From: a virus
Direction: 5' to 3' (one strand)
DNA length: 25,606 nt
Virus record (IMG/VR): IMGVR_UViG_3300020442_000157
Span: 1 to 25,606 of that record
A model generated the notes under the pieces. It did no database searches. It worked only from the letters and a program-made list of their open reading frames with translations, and was not told where the DNA came from. Position numbers and translations under genes: made by a program. This document shows, piece after piece, positions 14,463 to 22,369 of this stretch; position 1 is the first letter of the stretch; every line of letters starts with the position of its first letter.

Positions 14463-14707
14463 TATGTTACTTCCTTTTTAAATTTATTCTGTATACTGTC
14501 TGTTATCTTTGCAATCTTTATTATGTCTTCTTGCTCACTTTTAGATTTAAGTTTTTGTTGATTTTTTATTATTCTTCTTTGTGGTCTTTGCATCAAAGTT
14601 CCCTTATAATCATCTGCTGGGTTAAAATCTGTTTGTAGCATTTGTGATCTCAAAGCGTTTACTTTTTTGTATGCCATCTCTGCTGCTTTTGTTTTTGCTA
14701 TTGTCAT
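14462..14707 (-). CDS. Small basic hypothetical protein
   Basis: This 81-residue, Lys/Arg-rich protein is predicted helical at both ends, with a polar middle (NPADDYKGTLMQRPQRR). The start has AAGGAT a few bases upstream, and the stop overlaps the next gene's ATG by one base. No family is recognised. Its place between the hendecad-repeat protein and the internal virion genes suggests a minor virion or assembly protein. Confidence 0.7.
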   Translation of the reverse strand: MTIAKTKAAEMAYKKVNALRSQMLQTDFNPADDYKGTLMQRPQRRIIKNQQKLKSKSEQEDIIKIAKITDSIQNKFKKEVT

Positions 14708-14711
14708 ATTA

Positions 14712-16355
14712 TTAATCCTTAATTATAGGTATATCAAGCATTTTACCTACTATTGAACCACCAATTGGACTTGTAAATAAATCCATAACAAATCCACCTA
14801 TTGATGCACTTGCTTCTGCATCTAGTTTTAAATGTGCTAATTCAGTTTGTATCTTTGCGTCAATTTCAGCAAGAGTAAGTTCATGCAATCTATCTTTACC
14901 ACTCTCACCACTTGTCCATGCCCATTCCATTAAGTCACTCATATGTGACCACATATTGTTATAGGCTGTAGTTGATATATCTAACAATGCCTTTGCATTA
15001 AATTCGTTTGCAAAGTTTTGTGATGCATTGTCCGTAGTTGCTATTTGTTGTTTCCATTTTTTGTTAAATTGTGCTATGACTAATTGATTTTGTGCATTAA
15101 ATTGTTCTCTTGCATCTTCTAGTTGTTGATTAAATTTAGCCATTGAATTTTCTTCACCGGCATTAAATTTTTCCATAGCATTTGTTTGTGCTGCATTAAA
15201 CTGTGATATATTGTTTGCAAGATTAGCCATGAACTGATCTGTCTGCATCTTTGATGTAGCATTAAATTGTTTAGCTGCATTGTCAGCAGCTTGATCTGAT
15301 AACATAAAATCTTGTTGTGCTTTTGTGTTAAACAATTCTGTTTGTTGTGCCGCTTCAAAGTTGGCAAGATCAACTTGTAAAAATCTTTTAGAGTTTTCTA
15401 CTGCTGCTTGTTGTCTGTTATTTAGATTTGCTATGTTAAGTGAAGACAACGCTGCTGCTTTTGCAAGTGTAGCTTGTTGTGCATTTGATGCATTAGCTAA
15501 ACCATACTCTGCAAATGTATCTGCATCTGCTTTTGCTATAGGTAATTGTGACTCTAATATTGCGTTAAATACTGCACCACTAGCCATACTACTAGCACCT
15601 AACCCACGAGCTGCCATAGCGTTCATAGCTGATCTTACTGCCGCTGTAGCATATGATGGTATCTGTCCATCTTCAGCTTGAGCACTCAACATTTCTAACT
15701 GACCTTGTACAGTAGCTTTCTTTTGTACTTCAGCTTGTCCTGCTTTTAGAGCCGCATCATATGTCGCTAACTCTTCAGGTGACATATCTCCTTGAGCAGC
15801 TTTCACTAACATGTCGTCAGTTACTTGTGTTGTCTTTGCTTCAGCTTTAGGTGCATCACCAACTTTTGTTGGATCATATGTTTCTGTTTCTACTTTTACT
15901 GGATCATCTGCTGTTGTAGTTTCACCCTTTGTTACTTCTACTTTTGGTTTGTCTGTTTCAACTTGTCCTTTATCATCTCCAACAAATTGATCATCTTTTT
16001 CATCTATTTTACTAGGGTCTATTGTTGTACCCTCTCCTGCTTTTGGTTTTTGTATTTGGTCAATAGTATAATCCATGATGCTTTGTGTATTTTGATCGGT
16101 AGCAGGTTGTGTAGTAGTAGTATCGTCTTTCTTTTCTTCCTCTGTACCTGTGCCTGTGTCACCACCTTCTTGCATCTTTTTAACTACACCACCTTCAGCC
16201 ATCTGCATAGCTCTTGCATTATAGTTTCGCATCATTGCACTCTTATCAGGATTAGCCATTAAGAAGTTTTCAAACTGATTCATGTCACCCATGTGACCCA
16301 TTGAACGTGCAATACGTTGCATCGCTTCAGGTTTAAATGCTTTAAAAGTTGCCAT
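14712..16355 (-). CDS. Virion protein with long helical 11-residue repeats (T7 gp14-like position)
   Basis: This 547-residue protein has three parts. Residues 1-65 are Met-rich and end in AEGGVVKKMQEGG. Residues 66-180 form a low-complexity acidic, Thr/Lys/Asp-rich linker. From about 180 onward it is Ala/Gln/Asn-rich helix. Between residues 342 and 452 a Phe-Asn pair recurs at exact multiples of 11: 342, 364, (Phe only) 375, 386, 397, 408, 419, 430 and 452, with extra hydrophobics often at +4 and +8. Such hendecads make right-handed coiled coils. The C-terminus has a Gly-rich hydrophobic segment (about 519-540). Placed upstream of the gp15- and gp16-position genes, it may be the smaller ejection-tube component, although it is much longer than T7 gp14 (196 residues). 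Confidence 0.7.
   Translation of the reverse strand: MATFKAFKPEAMQRIARSMGHMGDMNQFENFLMANPDKSAMMRNYNARAMQMAEGGVVKKMQEGGDTGTGTEEEKKDDTTTTQPATDQNTQSIMDYTIDQIQKPKAGEGTTIDPSKIDEKDDQFVGDDKGQVETDKPKVEVTKGETTTADDPVKVETETYDPTKVGDAPKAEAKTTQVTDDMLVKAAQGDMSPEELATYDAALKAGQAEVQKKATVQGQLEMLSAQAEDGQIPSYATAAVRSAMNAMAARGLGASSMASGAVFNAILESQLPIAKADADTFAEYGLANASNAQQATLAKAAALSSLNIANLNNRQQAAVENSKRFLQVDLANFEAAQQTELFNTKAQQDFMLSDQAADNAAKQFNATSKMQTDQFMANLANNISQFNAAQTNAMEKFNAGEENSMAKFNQQLEDAREQFNAQNQLVIAQFNKKWKQQIATTDNASQNFANEFNAKALLDISTTAYNNMWSHMSDLMEWAWTSGESGKDRLHELTLAEIDAKIQTELAHLKLDAEASASIGGFVMDLFTSPIGGSIVGKMLDIPIIKD
14997..15332 (-). repeat. Array of 33-base (11-residue) protein-coding repeats
   Basis: Inside the 547-residue virion protein, the FN(A) motif recurs every 33 bases through about ten units, two of which have lost the Phe. 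The repeat is clear at protein level and degenerate at DNA level, with recurrent ATTAAA (antisense of TTTAAT) marks on the + strand. Confidence 0.85.
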
Positions 16356-16357
16356 AA

Positions 16358-16588
16358 TTATTTACCTATTAATATCTTATCTAATTTATCTTCTAATCTT
16401 TGAAGAGCATCCATTACAGTATGCATGTCTTCCTTAACGTCATCACGTTTTGCATACTCCTCTCTTGTTTTATTCAACAGTATGTCAAGTCTTTTTATTT
16501 CCATAAACATACCACGAAAGACCCATATAGCAGGAGCTATTACGACTGTAAGTATTCCATTCCAAAATAGTATAGGGTTTATTTCCAT
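16358..16588 (-). CDS. Small membrane protein, holin candidate
   Basis: This 76-residue protein has a single predicted transmembrane helix near the N-terminus (about residues 5-25, FWNGILTVVIAPAIWVF), then a charged amphipathic coiled coil to the end (TVMDALQRLEDKLDKIL). One membrane helix plus a soluble coiled coil and a length under 80 residues resembles small phage holins such as T7 gp17.5 (67 residues). It could equally be a membrane-anchored accessory protein. AAGGAT precedes the start at good spacing. No endolysin gene is recognisable next to it, so the lysis call rests on topology and size alone. Confidence 0.7.
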   Translation of the reverse strand: MEINPILFWNGILTVVIAPAIWVFRGMFMEIKRLDILLNKTREEYAKRDDVKEDMHTVMDALQRLEDKLDKILIGK

Positions 16589-16591
16589 AGT

Positions 16592-17497
16592 TTATCCTTG
16601 TGTTAACATATTATTGTTTGTAGGTGCAGAAGAACTTGTTCCTCCAGAATCAGCCCTATTATAATTGCAATTTGTTCTTAATTGACAAAACATATAGTCT
16701 CCATCACTTCCTGATGTTGTTTGTGCTCTCATAGTTAATGTTGTAGCAGCAGGTAATGTTGCTTCAAGATAAAGATGACTATTTAAATTTATATATATGT
16801 TTCCTGATACACTATCTCCATCATTATAATCACTTGCATCACGATTACTTCTATTACCTACTTTTATACTAACTCCTGTACCAGTTAAGCTAATATACCC
16901 ACCATTTGTTCCTGTTCCTCCATGAATACCTTCAAGAGTATATATACCTGCATGGGAAAGTTTAAACTGTACCTCAGTATGTCCAGTGTATGTACCACCC
17001 CCATAAGCACTACCTATTATTGTTACTAACTGACCAAAGTTATATCTATATGATACAGCACTATTTGCATCTTGGTAATTAGAAGCATAGCCACCATTAG
17101 CAAGGTCAGGTCGCATTGAGTTTCCAGACCAACGACCTACTTGAGCTGCATATGAACTTAAATAAACACCTGAACTTCCATCATTAGGGTTAGTAACAGT
17201 TGGGTTAACTATTTTATAGCCACCATAATAATCTGTTAAATCTATAGAACCACTTTCAGGTATGTTTTGATTTGCTTCTGTATCTAATGATGGAACAACA
17301 CCACCATTATCGTATATTGATATAGGTCTACCATCATTAGTACCTGCTACATAAGTAAAATTACTTACTGCATAAGTAGCAGGGTTAGCAACATTATTTT
17401 CACCCTTATGTAAATTAGTTAAATTTATAGACCCACTTAACCCATAAAAATCACGAATAGCTGTTAAATTTATTGAGCCACTAGTCGGTAGAGCCAT
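16592..17497 (-). CDS. Tail-fibre-like structural protein with SGSINLT repeats
   Basis: This 301-residue protein is rich in Gly, Ser, Asn and Thr, with no charged clusters, typical of beta-structured receptor-binding proteins. Its N-terminus has three copies of an SGSI(N/D)LT motif, at residues 6-12, 21-27 and 82-88; the first and third are followed closely by an aromatic-Gly pair. Similar N-terminal segments are common in marine phage fibre proteins. The C-terminal half (from about 100) looks like a beta-rich domain with a GTYTGH segment and Asn/Gly-rich loops. The start lies 17 bases inside the S74 fibre gene, with AAGGA upstream. It is probably a minor tail or fibre component; the receptor is unknown. 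Confidence 0.72.
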   Translation of the reverse strand: MALPTSGSINLTAIRDFYGLSGSINLTNLHKGENNVANPATYAVSNFTYVAGTNDGRPISIYDNGGVVPSLDTEANQNIPESGSIDLTDYYGGYKIVNPTVTNPNDGSSGVYLSSYAAQVGRWSGNSMRPDLANGGYASNYQDANSAVSYRYNFGQLVTIIGSAYGGGTYTGHTEVQFKLSHAGIYTLEGIHGGTGTNGGYISLTGTGVSIKVGNRSNRDASDYNDGDSVSGNIYINLNSHLYLEATLPAATTLTMRAQTTSGSDGDYMFCQLRTNCNYNRADSGGTSSSAPTNNNMLTQG

Positions 17498-19352
17498 GGC
17501 ACTTACATCCTTGTTTATGTTCGTTTATTTCTGTTTTTAATTCTTTTATTGCTTCTATAAGAATACCAACCATGTTACCATAAGCTACAGATTTATATTC
17601 ATTATCCACAACAACTTCTGGTAATATTTTTTCTATTTCTTGTGCAATTACACCTGTGCCTTTTTCAGCTTGCATTGTATAAGTTACACCACGCATCTTC
17701 ATAACTTTGTCTAGAGCATTGTCTATTGTTTGTATGTCAGACTTTAGTCTTTCATCCGATGTCGCTGTAACCTCTGCACCTGATACTGTTCCTGAAGCCG
17801 TGCTTATGTTACCTGTGGCTGTAATAGCTCCTGTAGCAGCAAGTGTTGAACCATTATAAGTTAAACCAGATTCAGCTTCTAATGTATCGGCAGTACCACT
17901 TCCTGTTATAATTCGGTTGTCAGCGTTGTTATTAATGGTTGTTAATGTAACTGTACCAAAACTTAAATTACCAGATGCATCCGTCTTTAAAAATTGTCCT
18001 GCACTTCCGTCACTAGCAGGTAAAGTAAACTCTGTATCACTTGCTGTCTTTTTTAATGTACCTATATTTGTACCAGTTGTATCACCTGTTACGTTGCCTG
18101 TTACGTTGCCTGTTACATTGCCCTCAAGATTAGCGACAAGTGTTCCTGTAGTTATTGTAAGATCACCTGTACTTGCTCCTGTAAATGTGCCTGTTCCAAC
18201 TATAAATTTATCTGCACTCTCATCAAAACCTATGAAAGCATTATTAGCTGACCCTCTTTCAATAACAATTCCTGCATCATTAGAAGGTGATCCACTTGTG
18301 CCATTTGCTAACTCTATTAATGAATCAGTTGCAACAGTATTAGTTGTTGATACAGTTGTTGTTGTACCATTTACTGTTAAACCTCCTGACAGAGTTAATG
18401 ATCCTGCAATTGTTACAGCTTGATCAGCAAGTGTTATTAAATCTGTGTCATCTGTATGTCCAATTTGTGCACCATTGATATTAACATTATCTATGACAGC
18501 CTGTGTTATGGCACTGTTTGTACCAAGTGTAACACCATCAATTGTACCTGCATCTATATCTGCTGTATCAGCTACAAGTGCGTCTGTTGTAACTGTGCCA
18601 TCAAAGAAAGCATTCTTATATTCTAAAGAAGATGTTCCTAAATCTATTTGATTAGTTGTTACAGGAGACAATGCACCATCTGCTATTGTCAATCTATTTG
18701 AACCACCTGTTGCTATTGTTATTATATTACTACCTGAAAAAGTAATTGATGTATCTGTATCACCATCTCCTGTTATAGAGTCTAGTTGTATGTCTCCAAC
18801 ATTAGTTATAGCATTATCATTAAAACTTGTTGCACCTAAAGAGTGTGTTCCTGTTGTTGCAGTTATAATACCACCTATTGTTGTAGCACCTGATATATTA
18901 ACTTCAGAACTTGCATCAATGTCAAGCGTTGCTGTGTTTATTTGTACTGTACCATCTGCATCAATATCTAGTTGTCCATCTGTTGATGAGTTTAAAAATA
19001 TTGCAGCATCTCTAAACTGTATCTTTTTATCTGTAGCTACAAGTACATCTCTACCTAGTCCATCAATATAAGCTGTACCATCTATGTATATATCTTTAAA
19101 CTCTAGAGCATCTGTGCCTATACTTAATGTATCGGTTGTCTTTGGTGTAACGAGAGTAGCTGAAACTACAAGGTCTTGAGCAGGACCTATCTTAGTTATA
19201 GCTCCACCATTCTCTGGGTTGCCATCATGCGTATGTCCTGACGTTCCAAAAGCTGTAGCTATTGCATCAAACTCTCCATCAAAATCTGAAGCGTTGATAA
19301 TATTACCATCAGCTATATTGTTTGTCGTATCTGTTCTTGAGTAACCTGCCAT
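17481..19352 (-). CDS. Tail fibre/spike with C-terminal peptidase S74 intramolecular chaperone
   Basis: This 623-residue fibre begins with a segment common at phage fibre N-termini (DGNIINASDFDGEFDAIATAF, then GHTHDG). Its long shaft consists of beta-type Gly/Thr/Asp/Ile repeats. Near residue 406 it has tandem GNVT units. Residues from about 530 form an S74 chaperone: SDERLKSDI with predicted nucleophile Ser532 and Lys537, GVIAQEIEKILPEVV, YKSVAYGNMVGILIEAIKEL. In characterised family members this domain trimerises the fibre, then cuts itself off just before the Ser. The protein ends in a Cys-containing GCKCHGSTD tail. It likely binds the host surface. Confidence 0.9.
   Translation of the reverse strand: MAGYSRTDTTNNIADGNIINASDFDGEFDAIATAFGTSGHTHDGNPENGGAITKIGPAQDLVVSATLVTPKTTDTLSIGTDALEFKDIYIDGTAYIDGLGRDVLVATDKKIQFRDAAIFLNSSTDGQLDIDADGTVQINTATLDIDASSEVNISGATTIGGIITATTGTHSLGATSFNDNAITNVGDIQLDSITGDGDTDTSITFSGSNIITIATGGSNRLTIADGALSPVTTNQIDLGTSSLEYKNAFFDGTVTTDALVADTADIDAGTIDGVTLGTNSAITQAVIDNVNINGAQIGHTDDTDLITLADQAVTIAGSLTLSGGLTVNGTTTTVSTTNTVATDSLIELANGTSGSPSNDAGIVIERGSANNAFIGFDESADKFIVGTGTFTGASTGDLTITTGTLVANLEGNVTGNVTGNVTGDTTGTNIGTLKKTASDTEFTLPASDGSAGQFLKTDASGNLSFGTVTLTTINNNADNRIITGSGTADTLEAESGLTYNGSTLAATGAITATGNISTASGTVSGAEVTATSDERLKSDIQTIDNALDKVMKMRGVTYTMQAEKGTGVIAQEIEKILPEVVVDNEYKSVAYGNMVGILIEAIKELKTEINEHKQGCKCHGSTD
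18085..18120 (-). repeat. Tandem 12-base repeat (3 copies) in the tail fibre gene
   Basis: Three head-to-tail copies of CCTGTTACGTTG as read on the + strand, the third with one change (CATTG), encode GNVT-GNVT-GNVT in the fibre shaft. Near-identical DNA copies suggest recent slippage. Confidence 0.92.
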
Positions 19353-19360
19353 AATAAATC

Positions 19361-21616
19361 CTATGAATGTGTATGTTCTGCGTATTCTAATGTTACAGCA
19401 TCTAATGAGTATGGAGCATCTGTAGACTCTGACTCAAACTGTAATGATGCTGTAAATCCTGATCCTGTAGTTTGTTCTTCAAATATACTTTTTAAACTTT
19501 CTCCACCATACGTTGAAGAACCTACAGAGTTTACAGTTTTAAATGATATCTTAGTATTGTCATTTAAACTAGAGGGTGTTGCAGGACTAAAAGTAAAATT
19601 ACCTGCATTGTTTGTTATAGATGGTGTAGATGATAGTGTAAATACTGTATGTACAAAATCAGCACCTGATCCTGTTCCTTGACCTGCAATTATAAATGTA
19701 TCACCTGCAATTAAATTAGATGTAGATAAATTATCTACTGCAATAGTAGTAACACCTGAACTGTAATTACTTCCGTTGTTTACTAATCCACCATGAGCAA
19801 ACTGCACATTACCATATATAGCTTGTTCACTTGCAACTGCTGTATTAGATATTGTTTTAGTTGCAGGTTGTATTATAGATGGATCAGCAAAGTCATACTT
19901 TAATGAAAAGTTTGAATTAAAACTACCTTGTGGGTCTGTAAATAAAAACATTTTATAAAAAGATTTTCTAACTCTAGGATCAGTAACTGGAAAAAAAGGT
20001 GTAGCAAATGTAGATATTATATTACTACCATCAAAACTATTACCATCTTCCATTTTATATACATACCCATCTGTATGTGCAAACACAATTAATTCAGATG
20101 TACCATTGTAATTACTGTCTGCTACAAATGCTCTTATACCTCTAAGCTCACCCCAAGCTAAACCTTCTTGTAATTGTGTAGCCATTAAACCTTGTGCAGA
20201 AGTTGTAGTAATACTACGATTAAAACCTAATATTCTGTACTGACTTTTTTCTCTAATAACTATACTTGCAAATGATGTATTTCTATTTACAAAGTTTGTT
20301 ACCTCATCCTGTATCTGTTTAGAAGTAACAGCTAAACCAAAATCACCTATCTTATCTGTGGCACTTAATGATCTTATACCATCCGGTCCTAAGAATAAAA
20401 TGTCACCACCTATTTCTTGTATTGTATCAGGTGCTACACACCCAATGTCCATTGTAATAGGTTGTAATTGAAAGTCAGCTTCTGATGAACCTACAAGTCT
20501 TTGTATTCTTCTTTCACTAAATATAATTAGCTGTTCTCTAAATACAACAATACCTGTAATTACGTCACCAACATTTATTGTACCTGCACCTGATGCCGCT
20601 GTAAAATCATCTGCTGTAAATAATGCAGTATACACTATATTAGAACCTTTTGCAAACATTATATGATTTTTAAAGTTTGCTACGTGGGTTGCTCCAATAA
20701 CATCTGAAGGTGCATTGTCTATTGATGTAAAGGTTGCTCCATCAAAAGTAAAAGGTTTGTTTATTTCATCTACACCAACTAAAGTTTCCGTGCCATTAAA
20801 ATTAAAACTAGCAAATCTATGCTTTGACATTAACGATCTATCAGATGATAAAAACGTAACTGCTGCATCATCACTAGGAGAACTAGCAAGAGCAGGGTTT
20901 ATATTTATTGTTGACCCACCTGACGATACAGTTGCATCTGCTGTTACTGTATAAACCTTTGCTATACCTGCTACTGTAAACGTGTCACCTGCTTGAGGTG
21001 CGGCAGTTAATCCATCTATGGCTAATGTACTTCCTGTCTGTGATCCACCATTTACTAATACTGTTCCGTACACAGGTACATTTATTCTAGTCCAATTAGA
21101 TGCAGAACCTGCTGACCTAAATAAGTTACCACCTCTTGCTACAACTGCTGTATCTTCAAAAGATGCTACACCTTCTATATCTCCTGAACCTGTTACAAAA
21201 GTAACAGCTACTTGATCTGTTGCATTTGCTACAAGATTAGGTGTAAAACCAACTGTAACTCTTTTATTTGCTGTTAAGTCTGTTGTATCTACAGATGACA
21301 CAGTATAAACTTGTGCATTACCTGCTACTGTAAATGTATCATTCACGCTAGGAGATGAAAACATGTTCGCTAAAACTATACTACTACCACCTGATGATAC
21401 TGTTGTAGATACTTTAGGCTCACCATAAGGTGGCACTTTATTATCATCAAACTTTTGAAAACCTTCTATTCTTCTAAATCCACCTTGCACAGATGGTTCA
21501 AAGTTACTTAACACTCTAGCTGTATTAGGTTGTTGCATACCATGCTGTAATGGAGATAGATTAGATATTAATCCACCTTTAAATTCTAAAGGATATGTTT
21601 TCCATGTAGTAGGCAT
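19361..21616 (-). CDS. Tail nozzle / tubular protein B-like (T7 gp12 / P22 gp10 type)
   Basis: This 751-residue protein follows the adaptor gene, as T7 gp12 follows gp11. The N-terminus (EFKGGLISNLSPLQHG, then ARVLSNFEPSVQGGFRRIEG) is typical of podovirus nozzle or stabilisation proteins. Their propeller-like strands are visible around 260-530, for example FSERRIQRLVGSSEADF and DILFLGPDGIRSLSATDKIGDFG at about 366-427. Three related beta modules sharing GDTFTVAG...VYTV lie at about 71-145, 184-257 and 610-695. The start directly follows the upstream TAA with only a weak ribosome-binding site, so translation is probably coupled. Confidence 0.82.
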   Translation of the reverse strand: MPTTWKTYPLEFKGGLISNLSPLQHGMQQPNTARVLSNFEPSVQGGFRRIEGFQKFDDNKVPPYGEPKVSTTVSSGGSSIVLANMFSSPSVNDTFTVAGNAQVYTVSSVDTTDLTANKRVTVGFTPNLVANATDQVAVTFVTGSGDIEGVASFEDTAVVARGGNLFRSAGSASNWTRINVPVYGTVLVNGGSQTGSTLAIDGLTAAPQAGDTFTVAGIAKVYTVTADATVSSGGSTININPALASSPSDDAAVTFLSSDRSLMSKHRFASFNFNGTETLVGVDEINKPFTFDGATFTSIDNAPSDVIGATHVANFKNHIMFAKGSNIVYTALFTADDFTAASGAGTINVGDVITGIVVFREQLIIFSERRIQRLVGSSEADFQLQPITMDIGCVAPDTIQEIGGDILFLGPDGIRSLSATDKIGDFGLAVTSKQIQDEVTNFVNRNTSFASIVIREKSQYRILGFNRSITTTSAQGLMATQLQEGLAWGELRGIRAFVADSNYNGTSELIVFAHTDGYVYKMEDGNSFDGSNIISTFATPFFPVTDPRVRKSFYKMFLFTDPQGSFNSNFSLKYDFADPSIIQPATKTISNTAVASEQAIYGNVQFAHGGLVNNGSNYSSGVTTIAVDNLSTSNLIAGDTFIIAGQGTGSGADFVHTVFTLSSTPSITNNAGNFTFSPATPSSLNDNTKISFKTVNSVGSSTYGGESLKSIFEEQTTGSGFTASLQFESESTDAPYSLDAVTLEYAEHTHS
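19532..19789 (-). repeat. Third copy of the GDTF-type module in the nozzle gene
   Basis: Protein residues about 610-695: GVTTIAVDNL, AGDTFIIAG, then VHTVFT and TKISFKTV. This is the most diverged of three modules. Confidence 0.7.
20846..21067 (-). repeat. Second copy of the GDTF-type module in the nozzle gene
   Basis: Protein residues about 184-257: GSTLAIDGLT, AGDTFTVAGIAKVYTVT, then DDAAVTFLS. It closely resembles the first copy. Confidence 0.8.
21182..21406 (-). repeat. First copy of the GDTF-type module in the nozzle gene
   Basis: Protein residues about 71-145: GSSIVLANMF, VNDTFTVAGNAQVYTVSS, then TDQVAVTFV. Confidence 0.8.
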
Positions 21617-22369
21617 TTATAGTGAATCCAGTGATGAACCTGCATTTGTTAAAGATGTTCCAACTCTACCTCTACCACCTGCAACAGGAGTCATGTAAGA
21701 CCTAACATAAATATAATTATTGTTTATTAGAAGTGAACGCATATGTTTAATACCTTCATCAAACTTTTCTTTTGCTACTACAGCATCTTGCGTATTACCT
21801 CTAAATAAATATGCATAGTGCATTGCACCATCAACTATGATATGTTTAAATCTTTCAGGTACGTTTGGTACATCATTATGGTTCTCTAATTCTACAGCTA
21901 TTCTGTAGTATTCATAAACTAATTCATATGCTTTGTCAGGTAAAGGTTGTAGTATGTATTCTAAAGATGGAGCATATATAATAAATCTTGGAACTCCTTT
22001 TACAGGATCAGTTTTATATTCTTGATCAACATACTTTTCTAGGTATTCATTATATGCTAACTCTTTTAGTTTCATAGTTTGATTACCTAAAGTATCGTTT
22101 TCTTTTATTCTAAAACTCCTAAAGTTAATTGTCTTTGCATCATCAGGAAATGGATATCTTGCTGTACTTGCTGTCAATGTATCTTCTTGAAGTACATGGT
22201 TATAGGGCCATTCATATTCTGATTGGTTGATATATCTTACTGAAGCATTGACTGCATCCTTTGCTAGATTATAAAAACCTGATGCAGTAGAAAAATTAGT
22301 AGACGTTAACTCTACTTCATTCAATCTTCTGTTTACATCATTTACAATTGATAAAAAATTATATGCCAT
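21617..22369 (-). CDS. Head-tail adaptor / tail tubular protein A-like (T7 gp11 position)
   Basis: This 250-residue protein begins with FLSIVNDVNRRLNEVEL. A helical region of the type YNLAKDAVNASVRYINQSEYEWPYNH follows at about 48-73, then TASTARYPFPDDAKTINFRSFRI. It resembles the adaptor family found in many podoviruses and SU10-like phages. In these phages a ring of adaptor subunits joins the portal to the tail nozzle. The gene order adaptor then nozzle matches T7 genes 11-12. The ATG overlaps the upstream stop by one base (TAATG), and the TAA abuts the nozzle gene. Confidence 0.8.
   Translation of the reverse strand: MAYNFLSIVNDVNRRLNEVELTSTNFSTASGFYNLAKDAVNASVRYINQSEYEWPYNHVLQEDTLTASTARYPFPDDAKTINFRSFRIKENDTLGNQTMKLKELAYNEYLEKYVDQEYKTDPVKGVPRFIIYAPSLEYILQPLPDKAYELVYEYYRIAVELENHNDVPNVPERFKHIIVDGAMHYAYLFRGNTQDAVVAKEKFDEGIKHMRSLLINNNYIYVRSYMTPVAGGRGRVGTSLTNAGSSLDSL

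Noticed and set aside
15825-16262. Forward-strand frame encoding a Cys/Phe-rich, membrane-like protein
   Set aside because: It is the antisense of the Thr/Lys/Asp-rich linker, whose reverse codons give Cys, Phe and Val; not a real membrane protein.
17917-18423. Forward-strand Val/Pro-rich frame opposite the S74 fibre
   Set aside because: Antisense of Gly/Thr/Asn repeats; shadow frame.
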